NCBI GenBank assembly: GCA_947304065.1
Contig: CAMZAI010000059.1
Coordinates: 1-13,135 of the forward strand
Reading direction: 5' to 3'
Source: an uncultured Clostridia bacterium
GTDB lineage: Bacteria > Bacillota > Clostridia > Lachnospirales > Lachnospiraceae
DNA length: 13,135 bases
Position numbers and translations under genes: made by a program. The notes beneath the pieces are model-generated. The model ran no database searches. It was not told the origin of the DNA and saw only the letters and a program-made list of their open reading frames with translations. Below are positions 7,263 to 13,135 of this stretch, one piece after another (positions within the stretch are counted from its first letter, which is position 1; every line of letters starts with the position of its first letter).

Positions 7263-9152
7263 TTAAATTATATCATAATTTTTGTGTACGTCAACTGTTT
7301 TTTTAATTCTGTTCTTAAGGCTTACGGGATCGAACTCCAGTGAATCACGAAGCTGATTGGGCGTGCCCTGAACAATATACTGGTCGGGAAGTGCCAAATC
7401 GGTAAAGCTGCCGGTATAGCCGGACTTCAGCAGATGCATCGCAACTGCTTCTCCGTAACCGCCGCGTTCGACATTCTCCTCACAGGTAAAGATGATATCG
7501 CATTCCTTCGCGATCTCGTCCAGACATTCGTAGTCAATTGGGCTGACAAAGCGTGCATTTACAATGGTAAAGCTGTATCCGTACTCTTCCGAAAGCTCGG
7601 CTGCGATCTCATCGAGGACCTTTACCATTCTGCCGACGCCAAAAAGTGCAGCGTCATGTCCTCTTTTGATGATCTCCGATTTGCCCTTGACTATGGGAGC
7701 ACGGAAATCGGAAAGTTTCTCGGTGGCCTTGCCTCTCGGATATCTGATAGCGCTGGGTCCGTCGTACGAGCAAGCAAACTCAAGCATGTCTTCAAGCTCA
7801 TTCGCATTCTTCGGAGCCATAACGAGCAGCCCCGGAACATGCGAAAGGAATGACAGATCGAATATACCCTGATGCGTCTCGCCGTCATTGCCGACGATCC
7901 CGGCTCTGTCGATCGCGAATGTTACAGGCAGCGCGCCGAGTGCCACATCATGAATTATCTGATCGTACGCCCTCTGAAGGAAGGTCGAGTAGATCGCAAC
8001 TACGGGATGCAGCCCTCGCGAAGCCATGCCGGCCGCGAATGTTACTGCGTGCTCTTCCGCTATTCCCACATCAAAGAATCTCTCGGGGAAATGCTTTTTA
8101 AACGCTGAAAGACCGGTTCCGTCAGCCATAGCGGCAGTAACAGTAACGATATTCTTATTGTTCCTGCCGAGCTGGCAGATCTTTGATGAAAATACTTCCG
8201 TGTAGGTCCTGCCGTCCTTTACCGATGTGCTGCGCCCCGTGGAACAGTCGAAGGGACCTACGCCGTGATACTTTGAAGGATCGTTCTCCGCAAACTTGTA
8301 GCCCTTGCCCTTCTGGGTAATAACATGGATCAGCACGGGACCGTCGAGTTCTGAAGCGCTCTTGAAGGTCTTCAGCATCAGATCGATATTGTGACCGTCG
8401 ATCGGACCGATGTAGGTGACGCCCATGTTCTCAAAGAACATACCCGGAACAACGAGCGCTTTGATCGAATTCTTGGACTTTTTGATCGCTCTTACGATCT
8501 TCGGTCCGATGAAAGGTATACGGTCGAGGAATCTCTCAACCTTTGTTTTCAGTACTGTATATTTGGAGCTGGTTCTTATGCGTCCGAGGTAGCTGGCCAT
8601 ACCGCCGACATTTTCGGAGATCGACATATTGTTGTCGTTCAGGACGATCATCATATTTGATTTGATCCTGCCGGCGTTGTTCAGCGCCTCGTATGCCATA
8701 CCGCCCGAAAGCGCTCCGTCGCCGATCACTGCGACAACTTTATATTTCTCATGCTTTAAGTCACGCGCACGGGCAATGCCGTCGGCAACCGATATGGAAG
8801 TCGAGCTGTGTCCCGTGTTGAATGAATCGCAGTCGCTCTCGCTGGTTTTCGGAAAGCCGCTGATGCCTTCGTACTGCCTTAAGGAATCAAAGTCCTGACG
8901 TCTGCCCGTAAGGAGTTTATGCGTATAAGCCTGATGTCCGACATCCCATACAAGCTTGTCGTCCGGAAGGTCCAGGAACAGGTGCAGCGCCATCGTGAGC
9001 TCGACAACGCCGAGATTCGAGGCCAGATGCCCGCCTGTTTTGCTGACCTTCTGCACAAGGAATGTGCGGATCTCCTTGGCCAGCTTCCTGTAGTCCTGCG
9101 GATCGATCTTCTTTATGTCGTTCGGACTGTTTATTGTTTCAAGTAAACTCAT
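7263..9152 (-). CDS. dxs: 1-deoxy-D-xylulose-5-phosphate synthase
   Basis: Cytoplasmic thiamine diphosphate enzyme that condenses pyruvate and glyceraldehyde 3-phosphate to DXP. It is the entry step of the MEP isoprenoid pathway and also supplies DXP for thiamine and pyridoxal synthesis. The product is 629 aa, normal length. Motifs in order are GGHLASNLGVVELT (40-53), DVGHQAYTHKLLTGR (70-84), GHSSTSIS (114-121), the ThDP/Mg site GDGALSGGMAYEALNNAG (144-161) with NDNNMSIS (172-179), IGPIDGHN (248-255), and in the pyrimidine domain GIAEEHAVTFAAG (363-375) with the catalytic glutamate. DRAGIVGNDGETHQGIFDLS follows. The start is an ATG 19 bp after the ispA stop with only a weak GGTG upstream. It is last in the asp23-nusB-xse-ispA-dxs operon, next to ispA of the same pathway. 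Its final codons double as the rpsU -10 box. Confidence 0.97.
   Translation of the reverse strand: MSLLETINSPNDIKKIDPQDYRKLAKEIRTFLVQKVSKTGGHLASNLGVVELTMALHLFLDLPDDKLVWDVGHQAYTHKLLTGRRQDFDSLRQYEGISGFPKTSESDCDSFNTGHSSTSISVADGIARARDLKHEKYKVVAVIGDGALSGGMAYEALNNAGRIKSNMMIVLNDNNMSISENVGGMASYLGRIRTSSKYTVLKTKVERFLDRIPFIGPKIVRAIKKSKNSIKALVVPGMFFENMGVTYIGPIDGHNIDLMLKTFKSASELDGPVLIHVITQKGKGYKFAENDPSKYHGVGPFDCSTGRSTSVKDGRTYTEVFSSKICQLGRNNKNIVTVTAAMADGTGLSAFKKHFPERFFDVGIAEEHAVTFAAGMASRGLHPVVAIYSTFLQRAYDQIIHDVALGALPVTFAIDRAGIVGNDGETHQGIFDLSFLSHVPGLLVMAPKNANELEDMLEFACSYDGPSAIRYPRGKATEKLSDFRAPIVKGKSEIIKRGHDAALFGVGRMVKVLDEIAAELSEEYGYSFTIVNARFVSPIDYECLDEIAKECDIIFTCEENVERGGYGEAVAMHLLKSGYTGSFTDLALPDQYIVQGTPNQLRDSLEFDPVSLKNRIKKTVDVHKNYDII
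7267..7294 (-). promoter_or_regulatory. rpsU promoter embedded in the 3' end of dxs
   Basis: On the minus strand TTGACG (7294-7289) and TATAAT (7272-7267) are separated by 16 nt, and TG occurs at the extended -10 position. This is the best match to a housekeeping sigma promoter on the minus strand of this window. The -10 box is made by the last sense codons of dxs (Asp-Ile-Ile) just before its stop. Transcription should start near 7260. Confidence 0.8.
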
Positions 9153-9171
9153 AATTCACACCGATAAAAAC

Positions 9172-10104
9172 TTATTTTTTGCGGCCGCTCAGATACTCGA
9201 TCAGGTCGGTAAAGAATTCCTTGTTGCCGGGGAGCGTCTCAAGCGTGGTTGCGGCAAGCTCAAGCTTCTCTCTCGAGAGGTCCTTCGCCGCTTCGATACC
9301 GAGCAGCGAGCAGATCGTCAGCTTGTTGTTCTTCCTGTCGCTTCCGATATCCTTGCCGAGCTGCTCAAAAGTTGCAGTCTCATCAAGTATATCGTCATCT
9401 ATCTGAAATGCAAGTCCCAAATTATATCCGAACGAATCAAGCTTCTTAAGATCAGCTTCGGAAGCTCCGGCCAATGCGGCACCCGCACAGAGCGCAGCCC
9501 TGAAGAGATTCGAGGTCTTAAGCTCGTACATCTTAAGAAGTCTGAGCTTTAACAGGCTCTTGTCCGCGTCGGCATCGTTCGGGAAATAAACATCGAGCAC
9601 CTGTCCGCCGATCATGCCCGAATATCCGGCTTTGGTAAACAGGATATTCGCAGCCGTCGAAACTCGGGCGTAAAGTTCGGGAACAACCTCTCCGCGGAGC
9701 TTCTCAAGGCTCTTTAAGGTGGCGGTAACTGTCTCAAACGCGTAATTTAAGAGCGCGTCGCCGGTCAGAACGCCCATAGCGTGGCCGTACTTTGCATGAG
9801 TTGTAAGTATGCCGCGGCGGTACATGTCATTGTCCATCGAAGGAAGATCGTCATGTACGAGCGAATACGCATGGATAAACTCAATGGCTGCGGCAAAGGG
9901 ATGCACGAGCATCTTCTCCATGTCGGAGTCATTGTTGAAAAGCCTGAAGCTCTCGATCAGCATGATCGCGCGGAGACGCTTTCCGCCCGCAAGAACGCTG
10001 TAGCTCATGGCTTCGGTGATATCTCCGAATTCCTTGGTCTCCTCGGGAAGATATCCCTGAAGGATGCTGTTGATCTGACTTGCTTTGGTATTAAGATCGA
10101 TCAT
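9172..10104 (-). CDS. ispA: Farnesyl/geranylgeranyl-type (short-chain) polyprenyl diphosphate synthase
   Basis: Trans-prenyltransferase of 310 aa that condenses dimethylallyl and isopentenyl diphosphates to C10-C20 prenyl diphosphates, the primer for undecaprenyl phosphate. Both Asp-rich Mg sites are present: DDLPSMD (85-91, with the two-residue insertion typical of bacterial FPP synthases) and DDILD (237-241). GGKRLRA (40-46) supplies the diphosphate-binding Lys and Arg, and GGQVLD (166-171) is also conserved. The ATG has GGAGG 7 nt upstream and overlaps the xseB stop by 4 bp (ATGA). Position before dxs and after xseB is the usual arrangement in Clostridia. Product chain length (C15 or C20) cannot be fixed by eye. 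Confidence 0.95.
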   Translation of the reverse strand: MIDLNTKASQINSILQGYLPEETKEFGDITEAMSYSVLAGGKRLRAIMLIESFRLFNNDSDMEKMLVHPFAAAIEFIHAYSLVHDDLPSMDNDMYRRGILTTHAKYGHAMGVLTGDALLNYAFETVTATLKSLEKLRGEVVPELYARVSTAANILFTKAGYSGMIGGQVLDVYFPNDADADKSLLKLRLLKMYELKTSNLFRAALCAGAALAGASEADLKKLDSFGYNLGLAFQIDDDILDETATFEQLGKDIGSDRKNNKLTICSLLGIEAAKDLSREKLELAATTLETLPGNKEFFTDLIEYLSGRKK

Positions 10105-10322
10105 TTATCCGCCTCCAAAATTTCAATCTTCTGTTCTATCTGCTCAATACTTTCATTGCACTGTTTTAAGAGCTTCAGTCCCTCGGTGTAATGCTCGAAC
10201 GATTCCTCGAGAGGCAGTCCGGGGTCTTCCATTTCCCTGACGATCGTGTCGAGTTTGTCGAAGATCTCGTTGATCTTCAGTTTCTCTTCGGATTTTTTGT
10301 TGTCTGTCTTCTTCTCATCCAT
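10101..10322 (-). CDS. xseB: Exodeoxyribonuclease VII small subunit
   Basis: Protein of 73 aa that assembles with XseA into exonuclease VII, which degrades single-stranded DNA to short oligonucleotides in repair. The helical hairpin core is recognisable: FDKLDTIVREMEDPGLPLEE (21-40) then SFEHYTEGLKLLKQC. The first 15 or so residues are charged and variable. AAAGG lies about 8 nt before the ATG. The gene starts 12 bp after xseA and its stop overlaps the ispA start, so both subunits should be co-expressed. Confidence 0.95.
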   Translation of the reverse strand: MDEKKTDNKKSEEKLKINEIFDKLDTIVREMEDPGLPLEESFEHYTEGLKLLKQCNESIEQIEQKIEILEADK

Positions 10323-10334
10323 ATTAAAGCCTTT

Positions 10335-11546
10335 CTATTCGGTGATCTGCTGCTTTATATCCGTGACTCCGGCAGTTATCGTGCCGTCTTTAACCCTGAC
10401 GTTTATACTATCGCCCGGCTTTAGGCCCTCTGTCGAATTGATATTCCGGCCCTCGGCGTCGGTGGTGTACGAATAGCCTCTTGTGAGGCTCTTTAAAGGT
10501 GAGAGCTGATCGAGACTCGTTGCCAAAACAGCAAGCCGGTGCTTTGTATTCTCAAGTTTGCCTGTAAATGCACGGTCCAGGGAATCTTTCAGCTTATCCG
10601 CACGGAAAATGTAATTATTCACAATGCTCTTCGGACTGAGCTTCAGCAGGCGAAGCCTGTACTGCTCGGACCTCGAGCGTTCGAGCGCGATGCGGTTAGT
10701 AAGGATATTTTTCAGTCTCCTCTTATACTCGTCAAACGACGCCTCCAGCGCATCGTATTCGTAAACCGCGAGCTCGGCTCCGGCACTCGGCGTGGGCGCT
10801 CTCATATCGGAAACATAATCGCAAATGGAGAAGTCCACTTCATGTCCCACGGCGGAAATAACGGGGATCGTGCAGTCATATACGGCTCTCGCGAGTTCCT
10901 CGTCATTAAACTCAAACAGGTCTTCAAAAGAGCCTCCGCCGCGGCCTATGATGATCACATCGGGCCTTAGGAGTTCCATGACTTTGATGCCAGCGATCAG
11001 AGTTTTGGCGGCTCCCGCGCCCTGAACCCTGGCGGGATAGATCACGATCTTCACATGCGGATTGCGGCGCTTTGTGATATTGATGATATCCTGTACAGCT
11101 GCTCCGTCGGGGGCCGTGATCACGCCTAAAGTCGATATAAAAGGCGGTATCGGCTTCTTATGAGCGCTGTCGAAGAGTCCTTCCTTCATGAGCTTCTCTT
11201 TGAGCTTCTCGAAACGCTCGTAAAGCTCTCCGATGCCCTGCTGTTCGATGCGGTCGGCGTACAGCTGATACTTGCCGTCGCGCTCGTAGACGCTGATCTG
11301 ACCCGTAACTACGACGCTCATGCCCTCGGTCATGTTGAACTTCAGTCCGGCGATACGTTTGCCTGCGAACATCACGCAGGCTATCTGTCCCGAACTGTCC
11401 TTCAGCGTAAAGTAAATATGCCCTGAGGAGTGATATTTGCAGTTTGATACCTCGCCGCTTATCTTCACACAACTCAGGACATTGTCCTTCAACAGCAGTA
11501 ATTTGATATAGTTGTTGATCTCGGTGACCGAATAAATCTTCATCAT
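10335..11546 (-). CDS. xseA: Exodeoxyribonuclease VII large subunit
   Basis: Catalytic subunit of exonuclease VII, 403 aa. It has an N-terminal OB-fold for single-stranded DNA (about 1-100, beginning YSVTEINNYIK and containing GEVSNCKYHSSGHIYFTLKD), then the nuclease domain. The family signature GRGGGSFEDLFEFNDEELAR is followed by VISAVGHEVDFSICDYVSDM and RAPTPSAGAELA. A long coiled-coil region leads to the C-terminal segment with LTRGYSYT. Two tandem ATGs (11546 and 11543) could both serve as start. The first overlaps the nusB stop by 1 bp (TAATG), and no Shine-Dalgarno sequence is visible, so translation probably depends on ribosomes terminating on nusB. Confidence 0.96.
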   Translation of the reverse strand: MMKIYSVTEINNYIKLLLLKDNVLSCVKISGEVSNCKYHSSGHIYFTLKDSSGQIACVMFAGKRIAGLKFNMTEGMSVVVTGQISVYERDGKYQLYADRIEQQGIGELYERFEKLKEKLMKEGLFDSAHKKPIPPFISTLGVITAPDGAAVQDIINITKRRNPHVKIVIYPARVQGAGAAKTLIAGIKVMELLRPDVIIIGRGGGSFEDLFEFNDEELARAVYDCTIPVISAVGHEVDFSICDYVSDMRAPTPSAGAELAVYEYDALEASFDEYKRRLKNILTNRIALERSRSEQYRLRLLKLSPKSIVNNYIFRADKLKDSLDRAFTGKLENTKHRLAVLATSLDQLSPLKSLTRGYSYTTDAEGRNINSTEGLKPGDSINVRVKDGTITAGVTDIKQQITE

Positions 11547-12004
11547 TATAAAATTTTGGCAAGAATACCGTTAACAAAGCCGTACGAAGTATCTTTCGAA
11601 CCGTAGATCTTCGCAAGTTCGACAGCCTCGTCGATCGCTACCTTCGGAGGCACTTCCTCGTCGAAACGCATCTCATATACGGCAACACGAAGGATCGCAA
11701 GCTCCAGCTTGCTTACTCTGTTAATGGTCCATCCGCTCATCGCGACCTCAAGTATGTGGTCGATCTCACCAAGCTTCGATACTATGGCCTCATAACGTTC
11801 CTTAATGTACTTGAGATCGTCGTCGGAAACCTCGGGCAGGTCCTTACCAACGGGGACGATGTCCTCACTAGGATGCTCAAGCTTCGTAAATAACGAAAAA
11901 TACAGATCGTTCTGCTCTTCAAGCTCTTCTGCTTCGTGGAAATCCCTGATGTATAAAAGTTTTATCAGGTGCTCGCGGATATTTCTTCTTGTCAATGTGC
12001 TCAT
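11546..12004 (-). CDS. nusB: Transcription antitermination protein NusB
   Basis: All-helical RNA-binding protein of 152 aa that, with NusE (S10), binds boxA in rRNA leaders and supports processive antitermination of rrn operons. The N-terminal TRRNIREHLIKLLYIRDF (5-22) and the C-terminal block KLELAILRVAVYEMRF, then PPKVAIDEAVELAKIYGS and FVNGILAKI, are diagnostic. The middle is slightly longer and more acidic than in short NusB proteins, within the range seen in Clostridia. The ATG has GGAGAG 3 nt upstream (GGAG 5 nt) and lies 11 bp after the Asp23-family gene, its usual partner in Bacillota. Confidence 0.96.
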   Translation of the reverse strand: MSTLTRRNIREHLIKLLYIRDFHEAEELEEQNDLYFSLFTKLEHPSEDIVPVGKDLPEVSDDDLKYIKERYEAIVSKLGEIDHILEVAMSGWTINRVSKLELAILRVAVYEMRFDEEVPPKVAIDEAVELAKIYGSKDTSYGFVNGILAKIL

Positions 12005-12015
12005 AGACTCTCCAA

Positions 12016-12369
12016 TTATTTAATCTCTATGTCAACAATATGTATCGTGATGTCGGACGTCTTAAGTCCTGTCATACTCTCGATGGCGTTCTTAACCTTA
12101 TCCTGGATCTGCGCTGTGATCTTCGGGATACTGCAGCCGTAACGGATGTTGATGTAAAGATCGATCGAAACAACTCCGTTCTCGATGGAAAGCTTAATGC
12201 CCTTCGAGAGGTTTTTCACCCCGAACTTTCCGACGATCTCGCTGGTAATATGTCCTGCGATGGATGTAACTCCCTCAACTTCTGAAGTCGCAAGACCTGC
12301 GATCGAAGCTACAACATCATCAGAGATCTTGATATCGCCCGCTTCGTTGATATTATATTCTTCGTTCAT
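12016..12369 (-). CDS. Asp23/Gls24 family (YloU-like) envelope stress protein
   Basis: Small protein of 117 aa of the Asp23/Gls24 family (DUF322). Visible family features are GDIKISDDVVASIAGLATSE (11-30), VEGVTSIAG (31-39), and the strand-helix part VVSIDLYINIRYGCSIPKIT, followed by VKNAIESMTGL. It has no signal peptide or membrane segment, so it is cytoplasmic or membrane-peripheral. Asp23 of Staphylococcus is tied to the membrane through AmaP, but no amaP-like gene is visible here. Paralogues directly before nusB are a standard feature of Clostridia. The ATG has a perfect GGAGG 7 nt upstream. It is the first gene of the operon running to dxs. Confidence 0.94.
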   Translation of the reverse strand: MNEEYNINEAGDIKISDDVVASIAGLATSEVEGVTSIAGHITSEIVGKFGVKNLSKGIKLSIENGVVSIDLYINIRYGCSIPKITAQIQDKVKNAIESMTGLKTSDITIHIVDIEIK

Positions 12370-12401
12370 TTCAAATCCTCCGATTCTCGTATCTTCTATT
12401 T

Positions 12402-12430
12402 ATTTTATCACTAAAAGTTATATTTGAAAA
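12402..12430 (-). promoter_or_regulatory. Candidate promoter for the asp23-nusB-xse-ispA-dxs operon
   Basis: On the minus strand TAAAAT (12407-12402), preceded by TGA as an extended -10, lies 17 nt from TTTTCA (12430-12425). The predicted start is near 12395, about 26 nt before the Asp23-family ATG. An alternative -10 is the palindromic ATTATATAAT at 12442-12451, which reads TATAAT on both strands, but its -35 on the minus strand is poor. Confidence 0.45.
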
Positions 12431-12451
12431 GGACGTTTTTTATTATATAAT
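12424..12451 (+). promoter_or_regulatory. Promoter of the PAS-HPt gene
   Basis: TTGAAA (12424-12429) and TATAAT (12446-12451) are separated by 16 nt, a strong housekeeping-sigma match pointing right. The predicted start is near 12458, leaving a leader of about 68 nt. The palindrome ACATATGT (12461-12468) sits just downstream of the predicted start; whether it is an operator is unknown. Confidence 0.7.
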
Positions 12452-12525
12452 CTAAGTACAACATATGTGAAATGATGCTATTTTGTGCCGATAATCTTTG
12501 CTATTCAATACAAATGGAGCTTAAT

Positions 12526-13135
12526 ATGCGATTGTACGATCTGTACGAAAAATACGATGAAGATAAATGTTCCGTATACGTGCTCTCCGACGATGACTTC
12601 GAGATCATGTATATGAATAAAAAAGCGGCCTCGTTTACCCCTTCCGCAGCCGAAGGACATAGCTTTCTTGCCGCGCTCTGCGGCAGGAAAACGCCATGCC
12701 GCGGCTGCCCGCTGTACATGACGCTCGATGAAAATGAATACTATGCCGAAGATACGGCTCTCTGCGCGTTCGCAAAGGTCAGCTTTTCGAAAATAAAGAC
12801 CGAGGACGCGACCGTGATCGTATCGAAATGGCGCGATGAAAACGCCGATATACTTGCTGAAAGCGGTCTTTTCGAACTTGAGAGGGCCATACAGGAGCTC
12901 GGAAGCCGTGAAGTATTTGACAGTATTCTTCTCACTTACTGTAAAGACGGACGCGGCAGGCTCTCTTCTGTCCGAAAGTTCTATGATTCCAGATCCTACA
13001 ATGAACTCCGCATCGAGGTACACGGCCTTAAAAGTGCGTCTTTCATAGTCGGCCTCAAAACCTTCGGCGAGTTCTCAAAGCAGATGGAATACGCCTGTCA
13101 TGCGATCGGGGACGCCTCCGCCGATCCGAAGCCCG
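12526..13135 (+). CDS. PAS-like plus HPt domain signalling protein, C-terminus cut by window edge
   Basis: The plus-strand open frame has 203 codons and runs off the right edge. The ATG has GGAG 6 nt upstream. Residues 14-100 look like a PAS domain: CSVYVLSDDDFEIMYMNKKA (15-34) matches the opening strands, and LCGRKTPCRGCPLYM (51-65) carries a Cys cluster (C52, C58, C61) like that found in many clostridial PAS sensors. Residues 110-203 look like a histidine phosphotransfer domain. The phosphoacceptor motif is RIEVHGLKSASFIVGL, with H166 as the predicted phosphorylated histidine; helix GLFELERAIQELGSREVFDS (114-133) precedes it. No kinase domain is seen between the two, so as far as visible it relays phosphate rather than making it. 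A receiver, GGDEF or kinase domain could still follow beyond the edge. It is transcribed divergently from the Asp23 operon. Confidence 0.75.
   Translation, partial: MRLYDLYEKYDEDKCSVYVLSDDDFEIMYMNKKAASFTPSAAEGHSFLAALCGRKTPCRGCPLYMTLDENEYYAEDTALCAFAKVSFSKIKTEDATVIVSKWRDENADILAESGLFELERAIQELGSREVFDSILLTYCKDGRGRLSSVRKFYDSRSYNELRIEVHGLKSASFIVGLKTFGEFSKQMEYACHAIGDASADPKP

Noticed and set aside
11158..11616. Minus-strand frame of 152 aa, very Arg-rich, across the nusB-xseA junction
   Set aside because: It is an out-of-frame reading of xseA and nusB, and its Arg-rich, low-hydrophobic composition is typical of a shadow frame.
12461..12468. Palindrome ACATATGT downstream of the PAS-HPt promoter
   Set aside because: Too short, and not repeated nearby, to be called an operator from sequence alone.
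12505..13023. Minus-strand frame of 172 aa at the right edge
   Set aside because: It lies antisense to the PAS-HPt gene, which has a good promoter, ribosome binding site and domain motifs. The antisense frame has none.

Overview
The window looks like chromosomal core-genome DNA from a Gram-positive anaerobe of the class Clostridia, most likely Lachnospirales-like. This rests on gene order (an Asp23/Gls24 gene followed by nusB, xseA, xseB, ispA and dxs; phoH next to ybeY; a YtgP/SpoVB-type flippase; a DUF3048 protein), on roughly even base composition, and on Shine-Dalgarno sites of the GGAGG type. I see no tRNA, rRNA, CRISPR array, insertion sequence or phage gene. Almost everything is on the minus strand; one gene at the right edge is on the plus strand.

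Layout in transcription order (right to left). From a divergent promoter region (12370-12525) the first minus-strand operon runs asp23-like, nusB, xseA, xseB, ispA, dxs (12369 down to 7263), with overlaps or gaps of at most 19 bp. Next is rpsU (ribosomal protein bS21, 57 aa, 7019-7192), with its own consensus promoter inside the 3' end of dxs and a rho-independent terminator behind it. A third minus-strand unit starts from an extended -10 promoter near 6919-6947: phoH, a membrane protein with a degenerate HD domain, ybeY, a DUF3048 membrane-anchored protein, a MurJ/YtgP-type flippase, and an HI0933-family flavoprotein cut by the left edge. Four of these junctions overlap and the fifth is 11 bp. 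On the plus strand at the right edge is the start of a PAS-HPt signalling protein.

The genes fall into RNA metabolism (nusB, rpsU, ybeY, phoH), DNA repair (xseA, xseB), isoprenoid and lipid-carrier supply (dxs, ispA), and the envelope (Asp23 family, flippase, DUF3048). Dxs and IspA feed undecaprenyl phosphate synthesis, and the flippase downstream probably moves the lipid-linked wall precursor across the membrane.

The least ordinary element is the 459-aa protein between phoH and ybeY. That slot is usually held in Bacillota by the c-di-AMP phosphodiesterase PgpH (YqfF). Here the protein lacks the large extracellular domain, carries a coiled coil, and has an HD domain that has lost most metal ligands, so it looks like a PgpH-derived pseudoenzyme. 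Other points of note are the bS21 leader and its embedded promoter, the PAS-HPt protein with a Cys cluster, and divergent promoters whose -35 boxes coincide.
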